Source: Tepidisphaeraceae bacterium (lineage in GTDB: Bacteria > Planctomycetota > Phycisphaerae > Tepidisphaerales > Tepidisphaeraceae). Taken from it: a DNA stretch of 64,000 nucleotides. The stretch spans positions 62,001 to 126,000 of the forward strand of contig DASYHQ010000052.1 of NCBI GenBank assembly GCA_035998445.1, written 5' to 3'. Positions 17,134 through 26,339 of this stretch are shown piece after piece. Below the pieces are notes generated by a model. That model worked only from the letters and a program-made list of their open reading frames with translations. It was not told where the DNA came from and did not search any database. The first letter of the stretch is position 1, and every line of letters starts with the position of its first letter. A program made the position numbers and the translations under genes.

Positions 17134-19326
17134 TTATTCTTCATCCACAAGCTCGTCGATTGGCATCATCCTGCGAATCGGTGGGGGGATGACGCCGGCG
17201 GGGAAGAAGACGGTTAACGCCGCTTCGTCGTGGGCGACACACAGGCGGCCGGCGGGGTCGATCCAGAATCGGCGGATGGTGCCGTTGGGCACCTTGCGGG
17301 TGAAGATGCCACCGACCTCAAGCGTTGGGCTGCTTTCTGCGGTGGCCGCGGGCGTGCGCTTCAGGCGGACGATTCGGCCCGGCGTATTCATCAGCATCAG
17401 CACGTCGTCGTTCACCGCTGCGAGATAAGCGGGGGGCGTACCTTGGGCCTCGGCGGGCAGGGGGAGCGATGTCTCGGCGCCCTTCGCCGTGCGCACCGTA
17501 ATCGCCGTGACGCCGTCGAAGTAGGACGTTTCGCCCTTCGTCGTCAGCGGGGCGGGGGCAGTCGTGGGCGACGGGGGTTGAATGACCGTCAGGGGGTCCT
17601 TCTTGAGGTCCAACCGTTGCCAGCTGCGCTCGTGCAGGCTGTAGTGTTTGCCATCGACATCCACCGCTGGCCAACCCTCCTTGGTCCAGCCGGCGGCGCG
17701 GGTATTGGCGATGGTCCAGCCGGGCAGGCGGGGCGTGGGGTCGGGCAAGGTCGGGTCGATGATCAACGCGCCAGCGTCTGCGGGGCGCGTGGCCGAGTTG
17801 TTGGCGGTTGATCGCCCGAACACCCATCGACCGCGCGCGTCGATGCCGATCAACCGATCGAATTCGCGCTCGTCCTTGCGCAACAGGGGCGTCAACCGCC
17901 GGCCGATATACCGGCGCGGGCCGTTCACGGAATCGGTGACGAGCCAGTCGTTGTTGTACGCCTCGGGTACGTGGCGATCGGGCCGCAGGTCGGCAATCAT
18001 CGCCTCGGGCAGCAGCTCGGGCGCGCGACCGGGACGAACCGAGATCCAGGCCGGCGAGACGACGTCCGACCCACCGGCCGCGTTTGGCACGGAGACGCCC
18101 TTATCGGAATAGAAGACCACGCCACCCGTGCGATCGCGCGACACGACGCGCATCTCGCCATCCACCACGGTCATGCCCCCAAGCGACGGCTCGGCGCGGT
18201 CGCGCAGCAACTGGCCGATGCGCAGTCGCGCTTCCGGCGGTTGCTCGTCGCGCAGCCGTTCCAGCACGGGCCATGCGCCGGGACCGAAGCGGGTCAGCTC
18301 GGTGAACGCCGCGGCCCGGGTGCGGGGGTCGGGCTCGCTGAGCTGTTCGACCAGCGCCGTCACGCGTGCCTCGTCGACCGCGTTGGCCGACAGCGGCACG
18401 AGCGACAGCGTCATCTTCGCCCCGTCCGTGGTGATGCGCAGCACGCTGCCGTCGATCAACGGAACCAGTTGCACGACGCTCGCCGGCCAGGCGCTTTCAT
18501 CGAGCATGCTCCACTTGCCGTCGATGTAACGCGCAACGCCGGTGCCCGGCGCAACATCCCCGCTTGCGGGAACCCACGCCAGCACGCCTTGTCCATCGGT
18601 GGCGAACTGCGGGCGCTGCAGCGGCGTGGTCTCTGCGCTTGGCGCGAGGAGGGTGATCGCTTCGACGACGGGCTCCGGCGTCATGCGCACGATCGCGACG
18701 CCGGTAGCGGTGGGGACGATGATCGCGTCGTCGGTCCAGAAGATGGCTCGCCGCCAGTCGAGCGTCGCGTCGGTCGGCATCGGCAGGCGTTTGGTGGGCG
18801 TGATCCACTCGTAACCGGCGGCGGTGCGCGTCGCGATCCACGGGTTGAACCGGCCGTCGTCGTCGCGGCGCCACCAGATGAATTCGATCGTCTCGCGGAC
18901 CAGGTGGGTCTGCTGGTCGTAAGCCTTCTGCAGCACCGCGGGCGTCTCGGGCGCATCGGGGTGGGTGATCCACAGATCACCTCGGCCGCAGATGTATGCC
19001 GAGTGTGGTAATTGCACGTGCGCCGCTTCGGAGAGGTCAAGCGGGATCGGCAAGGGTTCGCTTTGCGTGATGCGATCGTCAATCGTTCGCGCAACCTCCA
19101 AATAGGTCGCCGGCGCGCTCGGTTTCGTAGCGGCAGGTTGCGTCGCGGGGCGCGTGGTGACTTGCACAACGGGATCAACTTCGACTGTCCGGGGCGCAGG
19201 TGAGGGTTGCGATTGTAAGAAATGCCACACGCCGACCGTCACGCACGCCGAGGCAATGCACGCCGTACTGCCGATGATGATGAGACGCCGTCGCATGAAC
19301 ATGCCTTTTGGCATTGTACCGCGCAT
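17134..19326 (-). CDS. Membrane-anchored hypothetical protein, 730 residues
   Basis: Not recognised. A single N-terminal hydrophobic segment (RRRLIIIGSTACIASACVTV) after a short basic stretch would anchor it in the cytoplasmic membrane or act as a signal. A Pro/Ala/Thr-rich linker (about 45-70) follows. The large extracytoplasmic part has WTDDAIIVP-like strands suggesting a beta-propeller, plus a HEAT-like patch around 300-380 (AAAFTELTRFGPGAWPVLER). It stands alone between two plus-strand genes. ATGs at codons 1, 5, 9 and 11 are all possible starts. Confidence 0.75.
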   Translation of the reverse strand: MRGTMPKGMFMRRRLIIIGSTACIASACVTVGVWHFLQSQPSPAPRTVEVDPVVQVTTRPATQPAATKPSAPATYLEVARTIDDRITQSEPLPIPLDLSEAAHVQLPHSAYICGRGDLWITHPDAPETPAVLQKAYDQQTHLVRETIEFIWWRRDDDGRFNPWIATRTAAGYEWITPTKRLPMPTDATLDWRRAIFWTDDAIIVPTATGVAIVRMTPEPVVEAITLLAPSAETTPLQRPQFATDGQGVLAWVPASGDVAPGTGVARYIDGKWSMLDESAWPASVVQLVPLIDGSVLRITTDGAKMTLSLVPLSANAVDEARVTALVEQLSEPDPRTRAAAFTELTRFGPGAWPVLERLRDEQPPEARLRIGQLLRDRAEPSLGGMTVVDGEMRVVSRDRTGGVVFYSDKGVSVPNAAGGSDVVSPAWISVRPGRAPELLPEAMIADLRPDRHVPEAYNNDWLVTDSVNGPRRYIGRRLTPLLRKDEREFDRLIGIDARGRWVFGRSTANNSATRPADAGALIIDPTLPDPTPRLPGWTIANTRAAGWTKEGWPAVDVDGKHYSLHERSWQRLDLKKDPLTVIQPPSPTTAPAPLTTKGETSYFDGVTAITVRTAKGAETSLPLPAEAQGTPPAYLAAVNDDVLMLMNTPGRIVRLKRTPAATAESSPTLEVGGIFTRKVPNGTIRRFWIDPAGRLCVAHDEAALTVFFPAGVIPPPIRRMMPIDELVDEE

Positions 19327-19455
19327 CGTCTAAGAAAAATCGGAATGAACACCACGCGTCAGCGTTTGTAGTTCATAATAGCAGAGACACTTCGTCTGCG
19401 TTTTGTTCAGCCGCCGCCCTTCTTGTCACATCTGGGGCCGCGGGGGAGCGACATC

Positions 19456-20043
19456 ATGAATGAGCAACGGCACGTAATGGTGCTATCGGCGGACCGTTCC
19501 GTCTGCGACGCCTTGGGGACCTTGACCGGATGGAGAATTTCGACAGCAACGCTTGGCGACGTCGTTGAAGCCTATCGAAGCGGCGTGCCCGACGCCGTCG
19601 TGCTTCGGGTGGCCGACCAGGCCAGTTGCATTCCTGACCTGCTTCGCATCCGCAAGCGGCCGATCGTTTGCATCGGACCAGACCACTTCGAAACGGCCCG
19701 GGCCGCGTTTGAGAATGGTGTCGGTGGCTGGCTAAGCGGGCCGGCGACGCCCGAGGCAATCGCGACCCAGGTGGAACTGGCGGTTCGCTGGTTCGATCAG
19801 CTGGAATCGCTGACCACCGAGAAGAACATGCTCTCGCAGATGATCGAGACGCGCAAGCTCGTCGAGCGCGCCAAGGCGATTTTCATGCGACGCCTGAACC
19901 TCGACGAGCCCACCGCTCACAAGCGCCTGCAGCAGGAAAGCCAGAACCGCCGAATCGCCATAGCGGAACTGGCGAGGCGCATCATCGAGTCGGATGAGAT
20001 TCTGGTCGGTGACTCGATGCCGTCGCCGAATCAAATGAATTAG
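19456..20043 (+). CDS. ANTAR-domain RNA-binding regulator with degenerate receiver
   Basis: A 195-residue protein. The C-terminal three-helix segment (LVERAKAIFMRRLNLDEPTA, then a conserved alanine-isoleucine helix) is an ANTAR domain, which binds paired RNA hairpins to prevent termination. The N-terminal 115 residues have the receiver fold pattern, but the phosphoacceptor aspartate position reads DAVVLRVAD, with Arg where Asp is expected, so phosphorylation control is doubtful. ATG at 19456 was chosen because GGGAG lies 7 bp upstream. A coiled-coil linker joins the two halves. Target RNAs are unknown. Confidence 0.88.
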   Translation: MNEQRHVMVLSADRSVCDALGTLTGWRISTATLGDVVEAYRSGVPDAVVLRVADQASCIPDLLRIRKRPIVCIGPDHFETARAAFENGVGGWLSGPATPEAIATQVELAVRWFDQLESLTTEKNMLSQMIETRKLVERAKAIFMRRLNLDEPTAHKRLQQESQNRRIAIAELARRIIESDEILVGDSMPSPNQMN

Positions 20044-20100
20044 GGCTAGCGGACAAAACTCTGTCGGATCGCGCGCACCTGTCATCCCAATGGGAGGGTT

Positions 20101-20283
20101 AAAGGCTAGCGGACAAAACCCTGTTGCACGACCATTCACCGATGTCATCCCGAAGGGAGCGGTAGCGACCTGAGGAATCTCGACTGACTGACGGTACGGG
20201 CCATGGGAGATCCATCGGGTCGCTATCGCTCGCCTCGGGATGACAGATCGCGCATTGCGCGGAGGTTTTGTCCGCTAACCTTT
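20101..20283. repeat. MITE-like nested inverted-repeat element
   Basis: Outer 20-bp arms (AAAGGCTAGCGGACAAAACC and its near-exact complement) enclose inner arms with TGTCATCCCGA and TCGGGATGACA. A truncated relative of the left arm (GGCTAGCGGACAAAAC) lies just before it at 20044-20059, with TGTCATCCC after it. The inner arms match those of the element at 21537-21642, so the two belong to a linked family. Confidence 0.85.
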
Positions 20284-20445
20284 AGGCTGGAACTGCTGAA
20301 ATAGGTGATTGGCGGGGGTTAAGCGTGGTGGGCGATAAGGAAGGACAGGCTGCCGGCGCTTCCAGCCCACGCGCTGTGGCCGGCCCGCCTGTCAGAGCCG
20401 TTCCCCAGCGCTTTACACTTTCCCAGTACCTTGTTACCATCCTCG

Positions 20446-20479
20446 CCCCCTCGACCCTGCGGTCGGGGGTGCTTTTCTT
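20446..20479 (+). promoter_or_regulatory. Hairpin with T-run in the rpmI leader, possible attenuator
   Basis: A 9-bp stem with tetraloop CTGC (CCCTCGACC with GGTCGGGGG, one G-U) is followed by a T-rich run ending only 17 bp before the rpmI ATG. This has the shape of a terminator but sits in the leader. L20-controlled attenuation of L35-L20 operons is known in other bacteria, so an attenuator is plausible; it could also end an upstream transcript. Confidence 0.55.
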
Positions 20480-20495
20480 TTGACGAAGGATTCAA

Positions 20496-20762
20496 ATGGC
20501 TTACAAGTTCAAGCCGAGCAAGAGCGTTGCCAAGCGGTTCCGTGTGACGAAGACGGGCAAGCTGAAGCACAGCCACACGATGAACTCGCACTTGCGTTCC
20601 GGCCGCACCGGCAGCCTCAAGCGTCGCCTCGGCCGTCCGGCCGTGCTGGCCGAGAGCCTGGCCCGCGGCATGCGCAAGTTCATGGGCATCAGCAGGTTGA
20701 AGCCCGCCAAGATCGCCGCCGAGCGCGAGATCGCGGCCAACGCCCAGCCGGTCACTGAGTAA
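20496..20762 (+). CDS. rpmI: 50S ribosomal protein L35
   Basis: An 88-residue basic protein with the L35 signature (KFKPSKSVAKRFRVTKTGK at residues 4-22, then the SHLRSGRTGSLKRRL block). L35 is a late-binding component of the large subunit. The C-terminus is about 20 residues longer than the usual 65. It is followed by rplT 211 bp downstream, the usual pairing. infC, often first in this operon, is not present here. Confidence 0.96.
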   Translation: MAYKFKPSKSVAKRFRVTKTGKLKHSHTMNSHLRSGRTGSLKRRLGRPAVLAESLARGMRKFMGISRLKPAKIAAEREIAANAQPVTE

Positions 20763-20973
20763 TCAAACTCGTTTGACTGTCGCTTGCGGTTTAGCCGCAC
20801 TGGGACTGGTCAAACGATGAGAAACCTAGCCGCAAGCGATGTGTTCTGCATCGCTTTGCGCAACAAAGTGCCGTGACGTCAACGGCACAGCCAAGCCCCC
20901 CATTGAGGGAGTGCCTCTGGTCTCACAAAGGGTCTCGGCGTCGTCCGGGATCCGCAATGGAAAGGTCCGTGTT

Positions 20974-21354
20974 ATGCCTCGTTCAACGGGTGGTCCCACC
21001 CACGCTCGCAAGCGTAAACGTGTATTGAAGAAGGCCCGCGGTTTCGTGAGCGGACCGGGAACGCTGTACCGCCAGGCGCTGGAGTTCACGCGCAGGGCCG
21101 GTGCATACGCGACCCGTGACCGCAAGCAGCGGAAGCGTCACTTCCGCACCCTCTGGATCACGCGTCTGAACGCGGCCCTGAAGGAACGCGGCGTCAGCTA
21201 CAACCGCTTCATCCCCGCCGCCGCCGTCGCGGGTGTGACGCTGAACCGTAAGATGCTGTCCGACCTGGCGATTTCGGACCCGGCCGCGTTCGACGCGATC
21301 GTGGAACTGGTTCGCCCGCACTTGGTCACCATCAGCCCCAAGGCCGCGGCGTAA
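20974..21354 (+). CDS. rplT: 50S ribosomal protein L20
   Basis: A 126-residue protein with the L20 core (HARKRKRVLKKARGF, then the RDRKQRKRHFRTLWITRLNA block). It binds 23S rRNA early in assembly. The frame is open about 45 codons upstream, but the family start is MPRSTGG at 20974 with GGAAAGG a few bases before it, so I use that ATG. Two hairpin terminators follow. Confidence 0.96.
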   Translation: MPRSTGGPTHARKRKRVLKKARGFVSGPGTLYRQALEFTRRAGAYATRDRKQRKRHFRTLWITRLNAALKERGVSYNRFIPAAAVAGVTLNRKMLSDLAISDPAAFDAIVELVRPHLVTISPKAAA

Positions 21355-21384
21355 CGTCGAGATTTCATACTCCTGGAGAGGATG

Positions 21385-21418
21385 AGGGCGCTCCCGCAAC
21401 GGAGCGCCCTTCTCGTTT
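21385..21418 (+). terminator. Rho-independent terminator after rplT
   Basis: A 10-bp perfect stem (AGGGCGCTCC with GGAGCGCCCT) with a 6-nt loop is followed by TCTCGTTT, 30 bp after the rplT stop. Confidence 0.85.
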
Positions 21419-21450
21419 GATGGGGAGCCTGAAGAGTAGTCAGTAAACCC

Positions 21451-21483
21451 GTCCGGCCTGGTTGCTTGAGCACCAGGCCGGAC
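21451..21483 (+). terminator. Second hairpin after rplT
   Basis: An 11-bp perfect stem (GTCCGGCCTGG with CCAGGCCGGAC) around an 11-nt loop. The following bases are only moderately T-rich, so it may be a backup or a bidirectional terminator. Confidence 0.6.
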
Positions 21484-21536
21484 TTCGTCTGCGGCTCTCG
21501 TTTTCCCGACAGTACCTCACCACCTGAACGTCCCAC

Positions 21537-21642
21537 CTGTCATCCCGAGAGGGGCGGTCGCGACCCGAGGGATCTCCCATGGCCACGAACCGTCAGCCGG
21601 TCGAGATCCCTCAGGTCGCTACCGCTCCCTTCGGGATGACAG
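21537..21642. repeat. Inverted-repeat element, TCATCCCGA family
   Basis: Arms CTGTCATCCCGA and TCGGGATGACAG lie 80 bp apart and continue as an imperfect palindrome with paired GAGATCCCTC-type blocks inside. It shares its arms with the core of the element at 20101-20283. Confidence 0.85.
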
Positions 21643-21675
21643 TGCCTTGACCGCTACGATTGAAGTGAGAGTGCT

Positions 21676-22389
21676 CTAGCCGTTGGACGCCGGAGGATTC
21701 GGACCGTTGCCGGACTCTGTGGGTCCCTGTCCCGGTTGCTGCGGTGGATAGCCGTATCCATATCCATACCCCTGCGACTGCTGCGGCGGCATCTGCTGTG
21801 GGTAGGGCTGCTGAGGGAACGACTGCGCGTAGATCGGGTACGGCGGGATGATCGCGCTCGCTCGGCCGGTCGCCTCGTAGGCGTTCTTCAGCCAGACCAG
21901 CAGCAGGATGAACAACCCCGTCGGCACGGCCAATATGATGGCTCCTGCGAGCGCCCCCTGCACATTGCCACCGCCCAGCAGCGCCAAGAGGATCGGCGCG
22001 ATCAGGGGCAGCAGGATGAGGCAGGTCAGCACCATGGCCGCCACGATCCACCCGCGCGACCCGCTGCGCACCCCAAAGCCGAACGCCGCCATCAACACCG
22101 CCGGCACCGTGACGACTATCGCGACCGATCGCAAGTTTTCCGCCAGCCCCTTGCCGGTGTCGCTGCGCATCTGCGTGTCCATCCGCTGCCACTCGCTCTG
22201 CTGCGCCGGTGGAAGATCGTCGATCGACATGCCCGCGGCCGCCCCCATGCAGCCCGAGAACAGCAACATCATCGCCGCCAGTACAAACATCAACAGCGCC
22301 GCCCGCTTCATCGGCGCACGGGGGTCGGCGGTGGCCATCGGGTACTGCGGGTAAGCCGGATAGGGCGGTGGCGTGTAAGGCTGTGTCAT
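21676..22389 (-). CDS. Hypothetical membrane protein with Pro/Gln/Tyr-rich tail
   Basis: A 237-residue protein, family not recognised. A Tyr/Pro-rich N-terminus precedes a first membrane segment (LLMFVLAAMMLLFSG), then a soluble stretch and three more hydrophobic segments (about 90-165). A C-terminal disordered tail carries repeated GYG and PPQQ. Low-complexity Pro/Tyr tails at both ends are common in planctomycetal membrane proteins. It stands alone, convergent with the rplT transcript. Confidence 0.75.
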   Translation of the reverse strand: MTQPYTPPPYPAYPQYPMATADPRAPMKRAALLMFVLAAMMLLFSGCMGAAAGMSIDDLPPAQQSEWQRMDTQMRSDTGKGLAENLRSVAIVVTVPAVLMAAFGFGVRSGSRGWIVAAMVLTCLILLPLIAPILLALLGGGNVQGALAGAIILAVPTGLFILLLVWLKNAYEATGRASAIIPPYPIYAQSFPQQPYPQQMPPQQSQGYGYGYGYPPQQPGQGPTESGNGPNPPASNG

Positions 22390-22443
22390 GCAGCCGACAT
22401 TGTAGACCCTGTGACTGCCCCCGTGAACGCACGCAGGGCGCTC

Positions 22444-22474
22444 TTCTGTAGGACAGGCATTCCTGCCTGTCTCT
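22444..22474. repeat. Short palindrome, GGACAGGCA family
   Basis: GGACAGGCATTCCTGCCTGTC is a near-perfect palindrome preceded by TTCTGTA. The same unit recurs at both ends of the large repeat at 31832-32421. A half copy of another family (GATCCTTCGGAGTACCTCAG) follows at about 22512. Confidence 0.75.
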
Positions 22475-22678
22475 CCCGCCGCTCTCCCCCCGTATTCGCT
22501 TCGTGAAGGAAGAGATCCTTCGGAGTACCTCAGGATGCCGAGGTTTCGTCACGTGCCTAGGTCCGTTCTTGTATGTCTCTCTTTCCGTCTTTCTTTGCAG
22601 AAGGAGGAAGAGACGCGTTGGACGCGAAGTGTCGCGAACGAAAGCAACGCGGCACGTGCGTGCTTAAGCGAGAACCGC

Positions 22679-23392
22679 TCACCCACCCGCGGTCATTACC
22701 ACCGCCGCCGCGGCGATCGCGGCGGTTTCGATGCGCAGGATGCTCGCCGTCAACCGGATCGGCTGCACGCCCGCCGCGGCGAACGCGGCCAGTTCGCCGT
22801 CCGTCCAACCTCCCTCAGGGCCAATGAACAGCGTGAGCGTCGTGCCGGGCAGCCGCGGTAGTGTTTGTAGCGCCGTCGCGACGGGAACCGTGCCGGGCTC
22901 GGTCGATAGACACCAAGCCGGACCCGTCAGACGCTTCAACACCTCGGCGACGCTCGTCAATGGTTCGATCGTCATCACGCCACTGCGGTGCGATTGCTTC
23001 GCCGCCTCGGCGCTGATGCGTTGCCAGCGGTCGCTCTTGCCGCGCCCCTCGGGCAGCACGACACTGCGGGCGGCAGCCAGTGGGATGAACGTGTCGACGC
23101 CAAGTTCCGACAGCTTCTCGACCAGCCAATCCGCCCGGTTCGCCTTCGGCACCGCCGAGGCGACGATGAGTTGAAGCGCGTTCGAATCCGGTTCATCGAC
23201 CGCTGCGACGTGCACGATGACCACGGGGTCGGTCGCTGTAATGTCTCCGGCACCACTGCGACCGGCATCATCAAACAGTTCGACCGGGGTACCGGCCGAT
23301 AGCCGCAACACGTCGCGCGCGTGGCGCGACTGCGTGGAGTCGAGCGCGTTGGCGCCGACCGACAGGTTTGCGACATGAAAGCGGCGTGGCAT
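22679..23392 (-). CDS. rsmE: 16S rRNA m3U1498 methyltransferase
   Basis: A 237-residue SPOUT-family protein. RsmE marks include the N-terminal PRRFHVANL PUA-like start with a SRHARDVLRL segment, KANRADWLVEKLSELGVD in the middle, and the C-terminal SAM knot (FIGPEGGWTDGELAAF, then RLTASILRIETAAI). It methylates U1498 of 16S rRNA. The frame is open 48 codons farther upstream, but that part is Arg-rich and overlaps a repeat element, so the family start at 23392 is used. Confidence 0.94.
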   Translation of the reverse strand: MPRRFHVANLSVGANALDSTQSRHARDVLRLSAGTPVELFDDAGRSGAGDITATDPVVIVHVAAVDEPDSNALQLIVASAVPKANRADWLVEKLSELGVDTFIPLAAARSVVLPEGRGKSDRWQRISAEAAKQSHRSGVMTIEPLTSVAEVLKRLTGPAWCLSTEPGTVPVATALQTLPRLPGTTLTLFIGPEGGWTDGELAAFAAAGVQPIRLTASILRIETAAIAAAAVVMTAGG

Positions 23393-23438
23393 AGGCAGGT
23401 GTACGCGCAGTAAGGATGACGTCTGAACCGAAAAGCAG

Positions 23439-23542
23439 TTGTAGTGGCGACGCCTGCGTCGCGGTGCGGCGCAGCCGCAATCTGATCTCGGGGAGACTTT
23501 CGATGCTTCGCATCGAACGCGACGCAGGCGTCGCAACTACAA
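23439..23542. repeat. MITE-like inverted repeat upstream of rsmE
   Basis: Arms of 25 bp (starting TTGTAGTGGCGACGCCTGCG) match with one difference around a 54-bp centre that contains a smaller palindrome (GATGCTTCGCATC). It sits in the rsmE upstream region and may fold in the transcript. Confidence 0.85.
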
Positions 23543-23585
23543 GGTCGATGCACGCGGTCTGAATGTCCTGTAGGCGATCTTTCGT

Positions 23586-23822
23586 CTATCGCCCGGCCTG
23601 GTACTGCTGTTTGAACGCCTCCAGCGACTCTACGCCGGGCGGCAGTTGCGCTTCCTCGGCGAGCATGACCGGAATGCCATCGCGCACGGGATAGCGCAGG
23701 CCACCCACCTCGGCGATCAGAAAGTCGCCTTCCTGGTGCAGCGGGCTGCGCGTCACCGGGCAGCGCAAGATGGTCAGCAGTTCGGCATCGATAATGTTGG
23801 ACGAAGCGGACGACGGCGTCAT
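23586..23822 (-). CDS. Trm112-family protein
   Basis: A 78-residue protein with the Trm112/YcaR pattern ([18 protein letters not shown], then [13 protein letters not shown]). Family members serve as small partners or activators of methyltransferases. Only one of the usual zinc-binding cysteines remains (C21), as in many bacterial versions. The ATG overlaps the stop of the gene upstream by 4 bp, so the two are translationally coupled. Confidence 0.88.
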   Translation of the reverse strand: MTPSSASSNIIDAELLTILRCPVTRSPLHQEGDFLIAEVGGLRYPVRDGIPVMLAEEAQLPPGVESLEAFKQQYQAGR

Positions 23823-24616
23823 GCGGTACCTCGGCTGGTAAATTTCCGCAGGCAGTATAAGGCGTCGGCCAAAAGCAGCAACGCCACGCCGTCTGGCGGC
23901 ATCATGTTCGCGTTGTGCAGCAACTGGTCGGCCAGCGACCGCGTCTCGGACAGGAGCAAAAACGGGAAGATCGCCCACGGCTCGTTCGTCGCGTGGTCCG
24001 GTTGCGTCTCGTTCAGATGATAGACGGCCGCCCGCTCGGCGGCGCGGTAGGCGGCGGGTGCGTCCGTCTCGGCGGCGTACGTGCCGACGGCGTGCAACAA
24101 CACCAGCTCCGCGTACCACCACGATTCCAGATTGTCGTTCGCCGATGGATTGAGGAAATGGCCGGCGGGCTGCTGATTAGAAATCAAAGTCTCGAAGATG
24201 CCGGCTGCCGTCGTATCTGTCGAGAGACGGACCGCTGTCCCATGAAGTGATGGCTGCACGAGCCGGCGGCTATTGACGCGTAATGGCTGCGCTGCCTTGG
24301 AAAGTGCTCCCCATGCGATGTCGATCCACGCAGCGCCGTTCGCCGCGAGGGTGGGTGGTATCGGTTCAGGTGTGGCAGGGACCGGGGTGATCGGAGGTTC
24401 GCCGATGCGACGGGCCGCGTAATGTTTCAGCGTCTGATGAATCACCCGGCTACTGGGGGCCTCGTCGCCCCCGTTGGAGGTAGGGGGAAAGTCGATTTCC
24501 AAGACGGTGCGCGCGTAGGAGGTGGCCGCATCAGTAAACTTGAAACGTGCGACGGCCCCGCTCAACAGTGATGTGATCATCGACTCGTAGCGCGCCAGGG
24601 TGGCATTGGTCGGCAT
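23819..24616 (-). CDS. Hypothetical protein coupled to the Trm112-like gene
   Basis: About 265 residues, family not recognised. No signal peptide or clear membrane segment; helical composition with a Pro-rich stretch near 75-95. ATG at 24616 is preferred to upstream options because those would extend over the divergent hisD start at 24686. Its last bases overlap the Trm112-like start. The segment [19 protein letters not shown] with the following alternation of helices suggests an all-helical (alpha/alpha) fold. Confidence 0.7.
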   Translation of the reverse strand: MPTNATLARYESMITSLLSGAVARFKFTDAATSYARTVLEIDFPPTSNGGDEAPSSRVIHQTLKHYAARRIGEPPITPVPATPEPIPPTLAANGAAWIDIAWGALSKAAQPLRVNSRRLVQPSLHGTAVRLSTDTTAAGIFETLISNQQPAGHFLNPSANDNLESWWYAELVLLHAVGTYAAETDAPAAYRAAERAAVYHLNETQPDHATNEPWAIFPFLLLSETRSLADQLLHNANMMPPDGVALLLLADALYCLRKFTSRGTA

Positions 24617-24685
24617 CGTGCTGACTGTAGGGTCGCATCCGCCTAGCGTCGATCCGGAATTGACGGCCCCGGCGGCTGGCCTACG

Positions 24686-26026
24686 ATGGCGAACCTTATG
24701 TCGCTCATCCCGATCCTGTCGCTGAACCAGCCCGCCGACCGCGCCCGTGTGGAGACGTTGCTCAGCCATCTGCACCTTGACCCGGCCAACCTCGCGTTGT
24801 CGCGCGGCGAACGCGCTAAAGAGGCGGCAACCGTCCTGGCGACGCTGAACGACGTCGCAACGCGCGGCGATGAGGCGATCGTCGAGTCATCGCGAAAGTT
24901 TGATGATCCCGACTTCACCGCGGCGCAGATTTGCGTGTCGCCCGATGAAATGAAAGCCGCCGCCGCACGCGTGCCGGCGGACCTGATGGCGGCGCTGCGG
25001 CGGTCTATCGCGCAGGTGCGCGAGTATCAGACGCACATCCTGCCCAAGCCGCCGGCCACGCTTCAGCGACCTGGTGTCGAACTGGGCCTGCGTTTCACGC
25101 CGTTGGACAGCGCGGGCCTGTACTTCCCCGGTGGCAAGGCGTCGTACCCCAGCAGCCTGATCATGCTCGCGGTGCCGGCCCAGGTGGCGGGCGTGCGGCG
25201 GATCGCGGTCGCCACGCCGCCCAGCAAGTACGGGCGCAGCGACCTCGTGCTGGCCGCGTGCCACGAGCTGGGCCTGACCGACGTTTTCCGTGCCGGTGGC
25301 GCCGCGGCTATCGCGGCGCTGGCGTTTGGAACGAAGACGATCACCGCGGTCGACAAGATCGTCGGTCCCGGCAACAACTACGTGCAACTGGCCAAGCGCC
25401 TGCTGGCCGGCGGCGTCGGCATCGATGGCTACCTTGGGCCCAGCGAGATTTTGACGATCGCCGACGACACCGGCGACCCCCGCGCGATCGCCGCCGACCT
25501 GATCGCGCAGGCCGAGCACGATCCGGGCAGTTGTTACCTGCTGACGACGTCGCGCCCGCTCGCCGACGCCGTCGCGAAGGAGCTGACGCACCAGACCGCG
25601 GTACTGGGGCGGTCGGCCGCCATCGAGAAGTCGCTTCGTGAGGTGAGCGCGATCGTGGTGGGCGAATCGATGGATGAGTTAATCGCGCTGGCCAACCGTT
25701 TCGCCGCCGAGCACGTGAACGTGCAGACGCGCGACGACGCCGCGGTGCTGGCAAAGCTGGTACACGCTGGTGCCGTCTTCCTAGGGCCGCATTCACCGGT
25801 CGCCGCGGGCGATTACGTTGCGGGCCCCAGCCACTGCCTGCCGACGAACACCACCGCCCGCTTCGCCAGCGGCATCAGCGTGTACGAGTTCCTGAAGCGC
25901 AGCAGCGTCGTCCGCTACGACGCGGCGGGCCTGGCAAACGACTCGGCCGCCATCGTCGCCTTAGCGAATGCCGAGCACCTCGATGGTCACGCGGCCAGCG
26001 TGACCGTGCGCGCGGAAAATCGTTAA
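24686..26026 (+). CDS. hisD: Histidinol dehydrogenase
   Basis: A 446-residue enzyme for the last two oxidations of histidine synthesis (histidinol to histidine, NAD+). Family blocks are all present: YFPGGKASYPSS, GPGNNYVQLAKRLL, GPSEILTIAD, AEHDPGS, and the AAEHVNVQTRD block with the catalytic Glu-His. The C-terminal AGPSHCLPT block is also seen. Length is typical. It is followed by hisC and hisB on the same strand, with a 463-bp spacer full of repeats before hisC. Confidence 0.97.
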   Translation: MANLMSLIPILSLNQPADRARVETLLSHLHLDPANLALSRGERAKEAATVLATLNDVATRGDEAIVESSRKFDDPDFTAAQICVSPDEMKAAAARVPADLMAALRRSIAQVREYQTHILPKPPATLQRPGVELGLRFTPLDSAGLYFPGGKASYPSSLIMLAVPAQVAGVRRIAVATPPSKYGRSDLVLAACHELGLTDVFRAGGAAAIAALAFGTKTITAVDKIVGPGNNYVQLAKRLLAGGVGIDGYLGPSEILTIADDTGDPRAIAADLIAQAEHDPGSCYLLTTSRPLADAVAKELTHQTAVLGRSAAIEKSLREVSAIVVGESMDELIALANRFAAEHVNVQTRDDAAVLAKLVHAGAVFLGPHSPVAAGDYVAGPSHCLPTNTTARFASGISVYEFLKRSSVVRYDAAGLANDSAAIVALANAEHLDGHAASVTVRAENR

Positions 26027-26073
26027 GAAGATTGAACCTCGAAGAACGCCAGGGAAGCGCCTCCCTCCCAGTT

Positions 26074-26156
26074 CGTCATCCTGAGGTACTCCGAAGGATC
26101 TCTTCCGTCCCCACTTGCGAAGACGAAGAGATCCTTCGGAGTACCTCAGGATGACG
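26074..26156. repeat. Inverted repeat, GTACTCCGAAGGATC family
   Basis: CGTCATCCTGAGGTACTCCG and its exact complement form arms that extend over the GAAGGATCTCTT block, with a 16-bp loop. A half copy lies at 22505-22540 and a diverged one at 37580-37663. Confidence 0.88.
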
Positions 26157-26214
26157 GCATCGGGCTAAGCAAAGGCAACAAAATACTTGACGCACACCGT
26201 GCCCGCGCGTCCCT

Positions 26215-26339
26215 CCGGTCCCCTCTCCCGGTACTCCGGGGGAGGGTTAGGGTGGGGGCGCGAGCGCCGACACGTTCCCGATCGTATGAGCAGCCCCCTC
26301 CCTCGCCCTCCCCCGCGAGTACGCAGGAGAGGGGACCGG
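26215..26339. repeat. Inverted repeat in the hisD-hisC spacer
   Basis: Arms CCGGTCCCCTCTCC and GGAGAGGGGACCGG lie at the ends of a 125-bp element with a GC-rich interior containing GGGGGAGGG and CCCTCCC blocks that also pair. Confidence 0.8.
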
